From Bacteroidales bacterium (GTDB lineage Bacteria; Bacteroidota; Bacteroidia; Bacteroidales; P3), in the NCBI GenBank assembly GCA_024400565.1, contig JAKSMQ010000004.1:1-64000 (forward strand): a stretch of DNA of 64,000 nt, written 5' to 3'. The first letter of the stretch is position 1. Every line of letters starts with the position of its first letter. Made by a program: the position numbers and the translations under genes. The notes beneath the pieces are model-generated. The model did not search any database. It worked only from the letters and a program-made list of their open reading frames with translations, and was not told where the DNA came from. Shown here one piece after another: positions 18,747 to 27,742 of the stretch.

Positions 18747-18773
18747 GCGACCGCCCCTTGTAGGAGCGGTCGC
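18747..18773 (-). terminator. Terminator of the 2-oxoacid oxidoreductase operon
   Basis: GCGACCGC and GCGGTCGC form a perfect 8-bp stem over a 10-nt loop just past the gamma-subunit stop. Confidence 0.7.
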
Positions 18774-18798
18774 CATTGGCACTATATATAATATAGTA

Positions 18799-19350
18799 TT
18801 AGAGAGTGTGAACGGCTTCAACGATACCCTTACCGATCTCGATAGCTTCCTCGTTCTGGGGAATGAGGTTGTGGTGACGAGCGGGGAGGGATTTCTCAAG
18901 GCCCTTGTGGATGAACTCAGGAGCTACGATGGGTTTCAGTTTGAGGAAACCACCGAGAACTACCATGTTGAACACCTTGCTGATACCCATCTCCTGTGCC
19001 TTTGCGGTAGCGGCAATCTTGTAGATGTTGATATCTTTGCGGCTGGGCTCGCGGGTGATACCATTGGGGTCGTAGATAAGGAGACCGCCAGGCTTAACAG
19101 CGCTTTCGAATTTGTCGAGAGACTGCTGGTTAAGGATGATAGCGGTATCGAACTCGTTGATGATGGGAGAGCTGATGCGCTCGTCGCTGATGATAACGCT
19201 TACGTTAGCGGTACCACCACGCATTTCAGGACCGTAGCTGGGCATCCAGCATACTTCTTTATCTTGCATAGCGCCAGAGTAGGCAAGGATCTTACCCATG
19301 GAGAGAACGCCCTGACCACCAAAACCGGCGATGATAATTTCTTCAGTCAT
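18799..19350 (-). CDS. vorC: 2-oxoacid:ferredoxin oxidoreductase, gamma subunit
   Basis: This 183-residue protein has the gamma-domain signature GFGGQGVLSMGKILAYSG near the N-terminus and SYGPEMRGGTANVSVI, which contact CoA and the alpha subunit in the POR/VOR/KOR family. It is the last of four genes on the minus strand (ferredoxin, alpha, beta, gamma). The enzyme oxidatively decarboxylates a 2-oxoacid to acyl-CoA and reduces ferredoxin, or runs in reverse. The four-subunit layout and the form of the alpha subunit fit the VorDBAC or KorABCD type; 2-oxoglutarate and branched-chain 2-oxoacids cannot be separated from sequence alone. Confidence 0.9.
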   Translation of the reverse strand: MTEEIIIAGFGGQGVLSMGKILAYSGAMQDKEVCWMPSYGPEMRGGTANVSVIISDERISSPIINEFDTAIILNQQSLDKFESAVKPGGLLIYDPNGITREPSRKDINIYKIAATAKAQEMGISKVFNMVVLGGFLKLKPIVAPEFIHKGLEKSLPARHHNLIPQNEEAIEIGKGIVEAVHTL

Positions 19351-19424
19351 TGTTATGATGAGTTTTAAGTTTTTAAGTTTTAGTTTCTTTAGCTGTTGTA
19401 TTCCGTTGGGGATTCTTAGTTACA

Positions 19425-19452
19425 GACTAAAAACTAATAACTAAAGACTAAT
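19425..19452 (+). repeat. Heptamer array in the beta-gamma spacer, four units
   Basis: GACTAAA, AACTAAT, AACTAAA and GACTAAT follow each other without a gap in the 103-bp spacer just past the beta-subunit stop. The unit (RACTAAW) is the same kind as in the alpha-beta spacer. Confidence 0.6.
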
Positions 19453-19453
19453 A

Positions 19454-20284
19454 TTATTTGTTTACTACTTCGAGTGCGTGGTCGAGAACGAGACGATTTA
19501 CGTCGATGCCTTCAGCAATCTTACCGTCAACCTTGATGTCGCCGATAGGATAGTTGGGGAACATGTTTTCTTCCATCCACTTGTTAGCCTGTACGGGGGT
19601 CATCTTCCAACCGCTGTTGCAGTTAGAAACGATCTCTACGAAGCAGAGGCCTTTTTTCTGCTGCTGGAACTCGAAAGCCTTCTTGATAGCAGCCTTAGCC
19701 TTACGTACAGCGGCAGGAGTGTGAACGCTCTGACGGGTTACGTAGTAGGTGCCGGGGAGGGTTGCGAGGAGCTCGGTGATACGGAGGGGGTAACCGTTGC
19801 GCTCAACGTTACGGCCGTAAGGAGTGGTAGCAGAACGCATGCCTACGAGAGTGGTAGGAGCCATCTGACCGCCAGTCATACCGTAGATACCATTGTTTAC
19901 GAAGATCATGGTGATGTTCTCACCACGGTTAGCTGCGTGGATGGTTTCTGCAGTACCGATAGCAGCGAGGTCGCCGTCGCCCTGATAGGTAAATACGTTG
20001 AGTTCGGGGTTGAGACGCTTTACAGCGGTAGCGAGTGCGGGAGCACGTCCGTGAGCAGCCTCTTGGAAGTCAACGTCGAAATAATTGTAAGCCAAAACGG
20101 AGCATCCTACGGGAGCTACGCCTACGGTCTTGTCTTGAATGCCAAGTTCTTCGATAACCTCAGCAACGCAGCGGTGGGTAGTACCGTGGCCGCAACCGGG
20201 GCAGTAGTGCATGGTGGCATCGGTGAGAACTTTAGTTCTTTGGTAAACCAGGTTTTCAGGTTTTACTATATCTAAATTTGCCAT
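19454..20284 (-). CDS. vorA: 2-oxoacid:ferredoxin oxidoreductase, beta subunit (TPP-binding)
   Basis: The 276-residue protein opens with YCPGCGHGTTHR, the conserved Cys/Gly motif of the beta subunit. It carries the thiamine pyrophosphate/Mg site GDGDLAAIGTAE ... VNNGIYGMTGGQMAPT. Together with the alpha subunit it forms the catalytic heterodimer. It lies between the alpha and gamma genes with spacers of 102 and 103 bp, unusually loose for this operon, and each spacer is filled with a 7-bp repeat array. Family sure; substrate (2-oxoglutarate or branched-chain 2-oxoacid) open. Confidence 0.92.
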   Translation of the reverse strand: MANLDIVKPENLVYQRTKVLTDATMHYCPGCGHGTTHRCVAEVIEELGIQDKTVGVAPVGCSVLAYNYFDVDFQEAAHGRAPALATAVKRLNPELNVFTYQGDGDLAAIGTAETIHAANRGENITMIFVNNGIYGMTGGQMAPTTLVGMRSATTPYGRNVERNGYPLRITELLATLPGTYYVTRQSVHTPAAVRKAKAAIKKAFEFQQQKKGLCFVEIVSNCNSGWKMTPVQANKWMEENMFPNYPIGDIKVDGKIAEGIDVNRLVLDHALEVVNK

Positions 20285-20352
20285 TTGTTTTCTTTAAGTT
20301 TAAAGTTGAGTTTTGAGTTCTTGCCTTTAGCAGTTAGCAGAGGATATTTGCC

Positions 20353-20380
20353 GATAACTAAAAACTAGAAACTGAAAACG
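20353..20380 (+). repeat. Heptamer array in the alpha-beta spacer, four units
   Basis: GATAACT, AAAAACT, AGAAACT and GAAAACG run in phase at 7 bp just past the alpha-subunit stop. The AACT core matches the beta-gamma spacer array in a different register. Confidence 0.5.
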
Positions 20381-20386
20381 GTCTCA

Positions 20387-21469
20387 CTATTTAACGATTT
20401 TTTCTTCAAGAGCCTTGAGAACCTCGCCGGGGGTGGGGATGATACCACCGAAGCGGCCAAAGTGCTCAACGGGAACCTTGCACTCGGTAGCGAGCTTAAC
20501 GTCCTCGATCATCTGGCCTGCGCTCATTTCAACGCAGAGGATGCCCTTAACCTTAGCGGCAACTTCAGCAAGCTGCTTGGTGGGGAAGGGGAAGAGGGTG
20601 ATGAGACGGAAGAGACCAACCTTGATACCCTTTTCGCGAGCCATCTGCATAGCCTTCATAGCGATACGAGAGCTGGAACCGTAAGCTACCATGATGTAAT
20701 CTGCATCTTCGCAGTTGAGCATTTCGTAGCGAACTTCTTTCTCTTTCATTTCAGCATACTTAGCCTGGAGCTTGTGGTTGAAGATCTCCTGCTTAGCGGA
20801 ATCGAGTTCGAGGGAGGTTACGATGTTGTGGTTGCGGTCTGCGGGTTTACCCCAGGTGCCCCAAGGAGCATTCTTACGACGCTCTTCTTCGGTCCAGCGA
20901 GGCATATCGTCGCGGGTGTAGAGTTTCTCCATGCATTGTCCGATTGCACCATCGGAGAGGATGAGAACGGGGTTACGATACTTGAAAGCGATGTCCCAAG
21001 CGTCAAATACGAAGTCGTACATTTCCTGTACGCTTGCGGGAGCGAGGGTGTAGAGCTGGTAGTCACCATGTCCACCACCCTTGGTGCTCTGGAAGTAGTC
21101 GGACTGAGAGGGCTGGATGGTACCGAGACCAGGACCGCCACGCATAACGTTAACTACCACGCAGGGAATTTCTGCACCTGCAAGATAGGTCATACCTTCC
21201 TGCATGAGGGAGATTCCGGGAGAGGAGGAAGAGGTGGCTACTTTCTTACCAGTAGCTGCACCACCGTATACCATGTTGATAGATGCTACTTCGCTCTCTG
21301 CCTGAAGAACAACCATACCGGTGGTTTCCCAAGGTTTCTCGGCCATAAGAGTTTCCATAACTTCAGACTGCGGGGTGATAGGATAGCCAAAGTAACCATC
21401 GCAACCGCTGGCAATCATTGCACGGGCAATAGCTTCGTTGCCCTTCATGAGTTTAAGTTCTTTTGCCAT
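20387..21469 (-). CDS. vorB: 2-oxoacid:ferredoxin oxidoreductase, alpha subunit (VorB/KorA type)
   Basis: The ORF is open to 21571, but the extra 34 codons overlap the ferredoxin gene. MAKELKLMKGNEAIARAMI at 21469 is the family's normal start, giving 360 aa. The N-terminal pyrimidine-binding domain has GYPITPQSEVMETL and the acidic QAESEVASINMVYGGA motif that polarises TPP. RGGPGLGTIQPSQSDYFQ follows, and the C-terminal transketolase-like domain has GSSSRIAMKAM and GRFGGIIPTPGEV. Second gene of the ferredoxin-alpha-beta-gamma operon. Expected role: anaerobic 2-oxoacid oxidation, or reductive carboxylation for amino acid and succinyl-CoA or branched-chain synthesis. Confidence 0.92.
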   Translation of the reverse strand: MAKELKLMKGNEAIARAMIASGCDGYFGYPITPQSEVMETLMAEKPWETTGMVVLQAESEVASINMVYGGAATGKKVATSSSSPGISLMQEGMTYLAGAEIPCVVVNVMRGGPGLGTIQPSQSDYFQSTKGGGHGDYQLYTLAPASVQEMYDFVFDAWDIAFKYRNPVLILSDGAIGQCMEKLYTRDDMPRWTEEERRKNAPWGTWGKPADRNHNIVTSLELDSAKQEIFNHKLQAKYAEMKEKEVRYEMLNCEDADYIMVAYGSSSRIAMKAMQMAREKGIKVGLFRLITLFPFPTKQLAEVAAKVKGILCVEMSAGQMIEDVKLATECKVPVEHFGRFGGIIPTPGEVLKALEEKIVK

Positions 21470-21491
21470 TTCTATTGTAACGTTTTTTGAT

Positions 21492-21710
21492 TTAACACTT
21501 AACTTTGTAGACGGTGATACATCCGTCGGGGCATACAACTGCGCAGCTTGCGCAACCGATGCACTCTTCATTTACGGTCTCAAGGTAGTTGTAACCTTTA
21601 CCATTTACATTCTTCGACAGAGCGATAACCTGCTTGGGGCAATGCTGAACGCATACTGCACAACCTTTGCAGCGCTCGGTATCGATAACGATTTGTCCTT
21701 TAAATGCCAT
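21492..21710 (-). CDS. vorD: 2x[4Fe-4S] ferredoxin-like delta subunit of the 2-oxoacid oxidoreductase
   Basis: A 72-residue protein with two complete 4Fe-4S motifs: CKGCAVCVQHCP and CIGCASCAVVCP. It is the first gene of the operon, 22 bp before the alpha subunit start, and passes electrons from the TPP centre to ferredoxin. The spacing and position match the delta subunit of VOR/KOR enzymes. Confidence 0.93.
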   Translation of the reverse strand: MAFKGQIVIDTERCKGCAVCVQHCPKQVIALSKNVNGKGYNYLETVNEECIGCASCAVVCPDGCITVYKVKC

Positions 21711-21842
21711 AGTTTTAAGTTTATAGTTATTAATTTGTTTTTCTAAAGAAAGTGCAAAGATACTAATATTTTTTGAATTGGCAATATTTTTATTATATAA
21801 TTTAATATTGTCGTGTATGTCTTTGGACTTATATGTGTTGAA

Positions 21843-23627
21843 TTATAGAGCGATACAGAAAGGAGAGATTGTGAAGAATCTCACGTTCCAGCTCTGTCCC
21901 TGACAGACTATATTGAGACGGTGTTCCGAAGCCTTCCCGCCCTGGGACTTCAACGCCTTGTAGGGTATGGTAAAATGCTGGCCCTTGCCACGTGTTTGAT
22001 ACAGTATGTGGCCGTCGGGGTCGTATACCACCAGTCTCTTCTCCAGTCCGTTGGGTGCCATCAGGTTGACTTCTATGTTGTCCCGGCCTTTCTTTCCGAT
22101 AGTGGTCTGGGTGCTGATTGTCTCGGGAATGGTTCCGATTTCATCCGACAGGGGAAGTCTGTAGCATCTCAAGACGTCGGTTCCGTGGCTAGGTATCATT
22201 TGGATTGAACCCCAGCTGCAGCTGCCCAGGTTGCGTTGGTTTGCTACGTCTCGTATGCCGAACGCGTCCCATTCCTTCAGGGCAGGTATCTCCTCTCTTC
22301 TCCATTGGACCTGTCGGGGCTCAGAACTCATATTCACAATACCTACGGCCACATCTCCGTTTTCCAGTTCTTTCTGGAAGAAGATCAGACTATCGCGTTC
22401 GAAAAGCAACTCGGCCTGCAATCCCATGGGGTCCTGATCGATGGCAATCAGTTCGGGATTGCAGATCAGTTTCATGTCTTCTTCTGCGATGGGCTCCCTA
22501 AGGTCGAAGCTGAGGGTGAGTGGCGAGGACCACATACACCATAGGGCAAACTGTGTGCGGTATTCTTCTTGAGTCATACCTGGTTGTTCCACCAGGTCGG
22601 AGCTGCTCTTACCCTTGCCGTGGATTCCCACACACATCATGTCGGCATCGTTGAATCGGTTTACTCCGCTATAGGGCCACAATCCTTTTATCTGTTCCAC
22701 GCTCTCCTGCATTCCTATGCCGCCCCATTTGCCACGCCATCCGTCGCGTGTATCGTAAGTGGTACGCCAGCAGGTAGCCCCCGTCTGGTGGGCCCAGAGC
22801 CAGGGCTGACGCTGTCCCCATTCGCACATATAGTAGAGAATAGGACGTCCGGTAGCCTTCAGGGCGTCGCCCATCGTCTTGTATCGGTTCAGGGCTGTCT
22901 CGCGGTCGGTAGGGGCAAAGCAATAGTCGTATTTCAACAGGTCTACGCCCCAGTCGGCATATTGCTGGGCATCCTGACGCTCAAAGCCGTACGAACCAAA
23001 CATTCGGGCACAGGTCTGGTCGCCGGCGTCGCTGTAGATACCGAACTTCAGTCCCTGTCTATGTACGTAGTCTACAGCCTCTTTCATTCCATTGGGGAAC
23101 TTTCGGGGGTCCTCTATCGGACATCCCGAGACCGAATCCCTATGAGGGGCATGCCACAGGTCGTCGATTACCAGATAGCGGTAGCCTGCCCGTAGGAGAT
23201 GCTCCTTCATGGCATCGGCCACTTTACGGACTACATCGGTAGAAATCTCTCCTTCAACCACATTCCACGACAGCCATCCCATAAAGGGAAGTGGCTGCTG
23301 GAGGCTGCGGCTGACCTCGATTCTTACCGTGTCGCAGACCTTGACGCCTTTTTTCATTACCTCCACGCGGTACTGGTAGTTGCCCTCTTTCTTGAATATG
23401 CCCTCTATGAGACAGCGGTTCTTGTTGAAGGATAGCCCCTTGGGGAGCGATGAAACACCCGTGATACTGTCTCCATCAAAGGCCTTCAGCTTGTGGATGA
23501 ATCTTATCTCGGGCTGGGCAAAAAGAGTGGTGGCGCAGTCAAGGTCCTGAGCCTCAAGCAGGGTAGGAATTGCCAGCAGGGCCGAGAGGAAAAGATAACG
23601 GATTGAGGAGCGAAGATTGTGTTTCAT
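21843..23627 (-). CDS. Secreted GH27 alpha-galactosidase
   Basis: Start chosen at 23627, where MKHNLRSSIRYLFLSA begins a signal peptide ending LLEAQ; the longer ORF to 23747 adds 40 residues that hide the signal. The protein is 594 aa. After an Ig-like N-terminal part (about 25-110, FxGDSITGVSSLPKGLSF) the TIM barrel starts with PFMGWLSWN. LLKYDYC holds the nucleophile Asp of family GH27, and WRTTYDTRDGW holds the expected acid/base Asp. NRFNDADMMCVG is another family motif. The end is a beta-sandwich. It should remove terminal alpha-galactose from glycans in the periplasm or outside. There is no SusCD pair nearby, so it is not in an obvious PUL. Confidence 0.93.
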   Translation of the reverse strand: MKHNLRSSIRYLFLSALLAIPTLLEAQDLDCATTLFAQPEIRFIHKLKAFDGDSITGVSSLPKGLSFNKNRCLIEGIFKKEGNYQYRVEVMKKGVKVCDTVRIEVSRSLQQPLPFMGWLSWNVVEGEISTDVVRKVADAMKEHLLRAGYRYLVIDDLWHAPHRDSVSGCPIEDPRKFPNGMKEAVDYVHRQGLKFGIYSDAGDQTCARMFGSYGFERQDAQQYADWGVDLLKYDYCFAPTDRETALNRYKTMGDALKATGRPILYYMCEWGQRQPWLWAHQTGATCWRTTYDTRDGWRGKWGGIGMQESVEQIKGLWPYSGVNRFNDADMMCVGIHGKGKSSSDLVEQPGMTQEEYRTQFALWCMWSSPLTLSFDLREPIAEEDMKLICNPELIAIDQDPMGLQAELLFERDSLIFFQKELENGDVAVGIVNMSSEPRQVQWRREEIPALKEWDAFGIRDVANQRNLGSCSWGSIQMIPSHGTDVLRCYRLPLSDEIGTIPETISTQTTIGKKGRDNIEVNLMAPNGLEKRLVVYDPDGHILYQTRGKGQHFTIPYKALKSQGGKASEHRLNIVCQGQSWNVRFFTISPFCIAL

Positions 23628-23790
23628 AATACCATAACGTACTTTGTTGTAAAAAATTGCCTCCTGGCCGATTTTAGGATTGAAGGGACTTGAAAGGGAA
23701 GGCCTTCTCTCCATATAGATAGCATATTCTCGGCACATTCTCAGCACCTAGCCTCCACCAGAAACCCTTTTTGTAGAGAGAATGTGCTGT

Positions 23791-23856
23791 CTAGGCCGAC
23801 GCTAGGCCGACGCTAACAGGACGCTAGACCGACGCTAACAGGACGCTAGGCCGACG
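23791..23856 (+). repeat. Array B: six 11-bp units, core TAGCGTC on the minus strand
   Basis: The top strand divides exactly into CTAGGCCGACG (twice), CTAACAGGACG, CTAGACCGACG, CTAACAGGACG and CTAGGCCGACG. On the minus strand this is TAGCGTC plus four variable bases (GGCC, CTGT, GGTC), with a 22-bp alternation in the middle. It lies between the cupin terminator and the GH27 start. The rest of 23628-23953 holds no gene. Confidence 0.85.
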
Positions 23857-23889
23857 CAAGTGGCCGCCTTCTGTCTTTATAGAGAGAAG

Positions 23890-23923
23890 GAAGAGACGGG
23901 GACGTCTTCTGACCCGTCTCTTC
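23890..23923 (-). terminator. Terminator after the cupin gene
   Basis: GAAGAGACGGG and CCCGTCTCTTC form a perfect 11-bp stem over a 12-nt loop, 30 bp past the cupin stop. Confidence 0.75.
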
Positions 23924-23953
23924 TTGTTTCATTCAAAGGAGTAGAGAATGTTT

Positions 23954-24307
23954 CTACTGGTTGTTTTTGAATATGATAGCCAGGAAGGCACCTGGTTTGT
24001 CGGAACGGTTGGCTATACTATGGCGATTGCCGTCGGCTGTAAACAGGACGTCGCCGGGATGGAGCACGCGTTCGGTCTCGTTGTCGGTTGCAGTCAACTC
24101 GCCCTCAAGGATATAGTAGGCCTCGGCATCTTCGATGTGGGGATGGTCCTTAATCATGCTTCCGCAAGGAAGGTCTATGCGGGCAAACATCATGGCCCTA
24201 TTGCCCATCTCTTCGGGAGTGAGTACGTGATGTTTGACAATCGTTCCGGCAATATTGCCGCTATTTTCAACCACTTGCTGGGTGGCCTGTTCTTTGGTCT
24301 TAATCAT
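23954..24307 (-). CDS. Single-domain cupin protein, 117 aa
   Basis: Start taken at 24307 (MIKTKEQATQQ); the ORF runs on to 24394 but that part overlaps the membrane protein gene and is not cupin. The cupin motif 1 is visible as HPHIEDAEAYYILEGEL (His, Glu and Gly in the usual places) and motif 2 as HPGDVLFTADGNRHSIAN. This is a small metal-binding beta-barrel protein; such single cupins range from sugar isomerase-like to regulatory roles, so no reaction is assigned. Start is 14 bp after the stop of the DUF2079 gene, so the two are likely co-transcribed. Confidence 0.85.
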   Translation of the reverse strand: MIKTKEQATQQVVENSGNIAGTIVKHHVLTPEEMGNRAMMFARIDLPCGSMIKDHPHIEDAEAYYILEGELTATDNETERVLHPGDVLFTADGNRHSIANRSDKPGAFLAIIFKNNQ

Positions 24308-24320
24308 AATGGTATTCTGT

Positions 24321-25787
24321 TTAATGTTTCTTCTGTTTGAGGAGCACGAGGTTGCCGTCGGTCGAAAGAATGCTGTAGTTGGATGTGTCGGCAACCATTT
24401 CGGCTATTTTGTCTTCTTCGCCTTCGTAGTAGCACCAATGGTGGAGTTTGAGAAGATAGTATTCGGCGTTGGAACCCAGCCCGATAGGGAACATATAGGC
24501 CGAATCGCGCATGGCCAGGTGGGGCACGAACATGGTTGTGGCACATACCGAGGCGTCCTCGGGTATGAGTTGTATCATTTCTGAGGCCGTAGAGATGGAG
24601 AAGTCCTTCTGCTGGTAGTGTCGGGAGTCGAACGCGCGGACTCTCTCCTTGAAGATGTTGGTTCGGGGCTTGGACGTAGAATATACGGTCGTGAGGAGAA
24701 CCAGAACGGTTGCAAGGGTGGCACACCAGGGCTGTATCTTCTCGCGTTTCAAAGAGCTGATAGCTATAAAACTTCCGCAGATTATAACGGGGGTCAGCTC
24801 TACGTTATACTGGTTTGTAAGTCCCCAGAATCCGGCATCGCGTGCCAGCATCTTCATTCCTACTATTGGGGTCAGCATCAGTATCCAATGGGGTTTCCTG
24901 ATCAGAAGGAACAGGCCGCTGGCAAGGGTGCAGAGCCAGAACTCGAGCTTAAGCCCATCGTAGGACGTGTCGTGGATAAAATTGGAAAAGAAGTTTGACA
25001 GGGTTTCAATCGGGTGAGACAGCATATAGACGGCCATCTCCTTGAATCCGTGTCCCATATAGCTGTATCGCCACAACACCTGGTCGTTGGTCCCGAAGCG
25101 GGGCATGACTAGCATGGAGATACAGAAGAAGAGCAGAACGGAGACTCCGCAATAGACGGCTATCCAACGGCGGGCAAGGGAATCTTTCCTGTAGTCCCAT
25201 AATAGGGGCAAAGTGATGAAGATGAGCCATAAGGGCATGGTTTCCTTGCCGACAGATATCAGCAGGACTAGCGTCAGTCCCCACCAGTAGCGTTGTCTTC
25301 GTATCGAATAGAATAGCCACGGAACCAGCATGGTAGCCAGAACCGACGTATGGTAGTCGAACGAAAGGGCATGCCATAGGCCATAGAATCCGTAAAAGCT
25401 GACCATGGCCAGAACGGGAAGTGTTTTCTTGTCGGTATAAGTTGTTATGAGCCTGTAGGTTCCAAGACCTCCCAATAGAGCGAAAAATATTTGGACGACA
25501 AGCAGAGTGTATTGTCCGAAGATCCAGTAGAGGGGCGACAGAAGGGGCAGGTAGAGATCGAAATGGTCGGCCAGAAGATTCTGGTTTTCCCAAAGGTAGA
25601 TAGCACAATCGGCTCCCTTCAGGTGAGCATATTGGTAAAGGGCATGGCTGTAGACGCCCAAATCGAGACAAAAAGTCCGGAAGTTGAGATGGTTGCCCAG
25701 CGAAAGCAAGGCGTATAGCGTGGCGAAGATAACCATAATAATAATGATTATCTTGTTGTTTGATAGATTTTTGATTATCGCTTTCAC
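24321..25787 (-). CDS. DUF2079 polytopic membrane protein
   Basis: About 490 residues with roughly ten hydrophobic helices. It has the DUF2079 N-terminal pattern: a first helix, then FCLDLGVYSHALYQ, a loop and LLADHFDLYLPLLSPLYWIF. These proteins resemble GT-C glycosyltransferases in topology and in the acidic residues of the first loop (inference). The start is uncertain. A GTG at 25802 lies within or before the -7 element. GTG 25787 keeps the basic N-terminus and the whole first helix, and is nearly leaderless; ATG 25736 cuts the helix. I prefer 25787. Confidence 0.82.
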   Translation of the reverse strand: MKAIIKNLSNNKIIIIIMVIFATLYALLSLGNHLNFRTFCLDLGVYSHALYQYAHLKGADCAIYLWENQNLLADHFDLYLPLLSPLYWIFGQYTLLVVQIFFALLGGLGTYRLITTYTDKKTLPVLAMVSFYGFYGLWHALSFDYHTSVLATMLVPWLFYSIRRQRYWWGLTLVLLISVGKETMPLWLIFITLPLLWDYRKDSLARRWIAVYCGVSVLLFFCISMLVMPRFGTNDQVLWRYSYMGHGFKEMAVYMLSHPIETLSNFFSNFIHDTSYDGLKLEFWLCTLASGLFLLIRKPHWILMLTPIVGMKMLARDAGFWGLTNQYNVELTPVIICGSFIAISSLKREKIQPWCATLATVLVLLTTVYSTSKPRTNIFKERVRAFDSRHYQQKDFSISTASEMIQLIPEDASVCATTMFVPHLAMRDSAYMFPIGLGSNAEYYLLKLHHWCYYEGEEDKIAEMVADTSNYSILSTDGNLVLLKQKKH

Positions 25788-25791
25788 GCCA

Positions 25792-25799
25792 CAAAAATA
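25792..25799 (-). promoter_or_regulatory. Promoter -7 element of the DUF2079-cupin unit
   Basis: TATTTTTG on the minus strand, back to back with the promoter of the divergent lipoprotein gene. Confidence 0.5.
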
Positions 25800-25830
25800 C
25801 ACATTTTTCTTCTATTGTCCGAAAAAAATG

Positions 25831-25838
25831 TATCTTTG
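25831..25838 (+). promoter_or_regulatory. Promoter -7 element of the glycosidase-like lipoprotein
   Basis: TATCTTTG, 20 bp before the ATG at 25859, giving a short leader of about 13-15 nt. Confidence 0.65.
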
Positions 25839-25858
25839 CAACATAAAAATCGTAGCCC

Positions 25859-27373
25859 ATGTTCCGTAGATTATGCCTTCTGCTGATTCCCATAATGCTG
25901 GTTTCGTGCTCAAAATACAACGACAAGCCCCGCGAAACGGCTGCCCCAGGTTTCGTTTATCTTGAGGGGACTAATTTCGCCCTCGACGGAATGCCCTGGT
26001 TTCCGATGATGATCAACTACAAGGTGGACTGGCACGGAACGGAGATGGTCCCGGCCTCCTACTATGGCGATTCGGGCTCTATGATGGACCATTTCCTTAT
26101 GATGTCCGAAGCGGGTTTCAATGCCGTGAGAGTATGCATGGACGTAGTAAACAGCGACGATAAAGGCTTCTTTTTCAATAGCGAGGCTTATCTCGTCAAG
26201 GATAGTTCGACCATCTTCTCTTCGGTGGGACGTATGCTCGATTGTGCCGACTCGGCGGGGTTGAGAGTTATGCTCCTTATCCGTAAGCCTGTTGACGACG
26301 ATGTGGCTGTCTTCACCCAGGCTCTGCTTCGTCATTTCGCTGGTTGCAAGACACTTTTCGCCTACGATTTCTTCAACGAACCGCTCTATTTCGACGAACA
26401 GAAAGACCGAACCAAGAAGGAAGCCTACGACCTGGTGAAGGAATGGCGGGGATGGATGGATAAATATGCTCCTCATCAGCTTTTTACCGTAGCCTTGTCT
26501 GAACCTATTGAGGTCTTTGTGTGGGATGCTTCCATATTGCCTGTCGATTTTGTGGAGATTCATACTTATCATCCCATGCGGGTTTGCAACGAGATGTACT
26601 GGTATGGAAACGCTATCGGAAAGCCCTGGATGGTAGGCGAAACGGCTCTTCCTGCCGACGGCGAGACAGTATCGTTCGAGGCCCAGCGAGAGTTCTTCCT
26701 CCATACCTTCAGCCAGGCCCTCCTCAACGGAGCCTGCGGATATGGATGGTGGGAGTTCGGCAACTGCCCTCAGGGTGTCAACTTCGAAGCCCAGTATCCA
26801 GGCCTTTTCCTCCCCGAGCCGAAGCCCGTCCTGGAGGAAATACGTAAGCTGAAGGCTCAGCATGAGCCCCATATCGAAAAGCTCAAGACGGATGGGATTC
26901 CTACTGTCTACGAGACCTATCTGTGGTGGGCTGGCGAGCAGAAAGCCTGCTCTCCCGCCATCGGAAACTATACCAATATGTTGGGCTATGAGAATATCAT
27001 GCTAGAGGGAGATATTGTGGACGACCGCACGGGCAAGCCTTTGGCATGGGCTGTGATAAGGGGCTGGAACCGCGACTGGAGTGTGGGCGTCAACACTTTT
27101 ACCGATCAGAACGGCCATTTCTGCCTGTTCAGTAACGACTCGTGTGTCTATTTCACACTCTCTGCCCCAGGCTATCAGACGCCGCCCCAGTTCCTCAGGG
27201 ACGACTATCAGCTGAATGATTCCAACGGCACCCCCGTCCTTTCTGTGGAACTCCCCAATCTGAAGCGTGAATACCAGCAGATTCCCCTGCTGGAACCCCT
27301 GAAGGATATTAACCGAAACAATTTCAAAGGCTATCGCGGCTATCTGGGTACGTTCAGACTGAAAAGATTGTAG
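25859..27373 (+). CDS. Glycosidase-like (GH5/cellulase-fold) lipoprotein with C-terminal regulatory-like domain
   Basis: The signal peptide ends in the lipobox LVSC (Cys18), so it is an SPII lipoprotein. Residues about 35-340 form a GH-A type TIM barrel: FFNEPLYF carries the Asn-Glu acid/base pair, MVGETALPAD the expected nucleophile Glu and GYGWWEFGNCPQG a substrate-site Trp motif. Closest in shape to mannanase or cellulase-like GH5; I cannot name the substrate. Residues about 380-470 (GDIVDDRTGKPLAWAVIRG, then TDQNGHFCLF) look like a carboxypeptidase-regulatory beta-sandwich, an uncommon place for it. Divergent from the DUF2079 gene; downstream is the convergent gap with array C. Confidence 0.82.
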   Translation: MFRRLCLLLIPIMLVSCSKYNDKPRETAAPGFVYLEGTNFALDGMPWFPMMINYKVDWHGTEMVPASYYGDSGSMMDHFLMMSEAGFNAVRVCMDVVNSDDKGFFFNSEAYLVKDSSTIFSSVGRMLDCADSAGLRVMLLIRKPVDDDVAVFTQALLRHFAGCKTLFAYDFFNEPLYFDEQKDRTKKEAYDLVKEWRGWMDKYAPHQLFTVALSEPIEVFVWDASILPVDFVEIHTYHPMRVCNEMYWYGNAIGKPWMVGETALPADGETVSFEAQREFFLHTFSQALLNGACGYGWWEFGNCPQGVNFEAQYPGLFLPEPKPVLEEIRKLKAQHEPHIEKLKTDGIPTVYETYLWWAGEQKACSPAIGNYTNMLGYENIMLEGDIVDDRTGKPLAWAVIRGWNRDWSVGVNTFTDQNGHFCLFSNDSCVYFTLSAPGYQTPPQFLRDDYQLNDSNGTPVLSVELPNLKREYQQIPLLEPLKDINRNNFKGYRGYLGTFRLKRL

Positions 27374-27742
27374 GCAATCAAGGTCTATCTGAGTACATTC
27401 ATGCAGAAGAAGCTGTAGATAATGAAAGATCGAGAGGCCTCGGAGAGAATATTTTCTCCTGCCAGATGACATATCGTCCCCAAAAGTTGTTATATTTAAC
27501 GTATGAAAAATATCTGTCTCTCAACATCAACCTTTATTCATCCCTCTATTCTTATTGATAATAGTTGTTCAATCTATTGTGATATAATAATATATCTCTC
27601 TTGTGAAAGGGGAGAGTGTCCTCTTGAGAAACGACATGGATCCCTTTGTTCAATATCTGGAATCTCTCCTTTTGTGGCGAAAAGGGGAGGAAAAGAGTAG
27701 AATATGTGGTATATTCGTAGGATTTTTACATTATTTTTCTAG

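Noticed and set aside
20462..21490. 342-codon plus-strand frame over the oxidoreductase alpha gene
   Set aside because: Antisense to vorB, whose TPP and pyrimidine-binding motifs are unmistakable.
25006..25926. 306-codon minus-strand frame overlapping the DUF2079 gene and the divergent promoters
   Set aside because: Out of frame with the membrane protein, crosses both promoters, rich in Arg/Leu/Ser without domain features.
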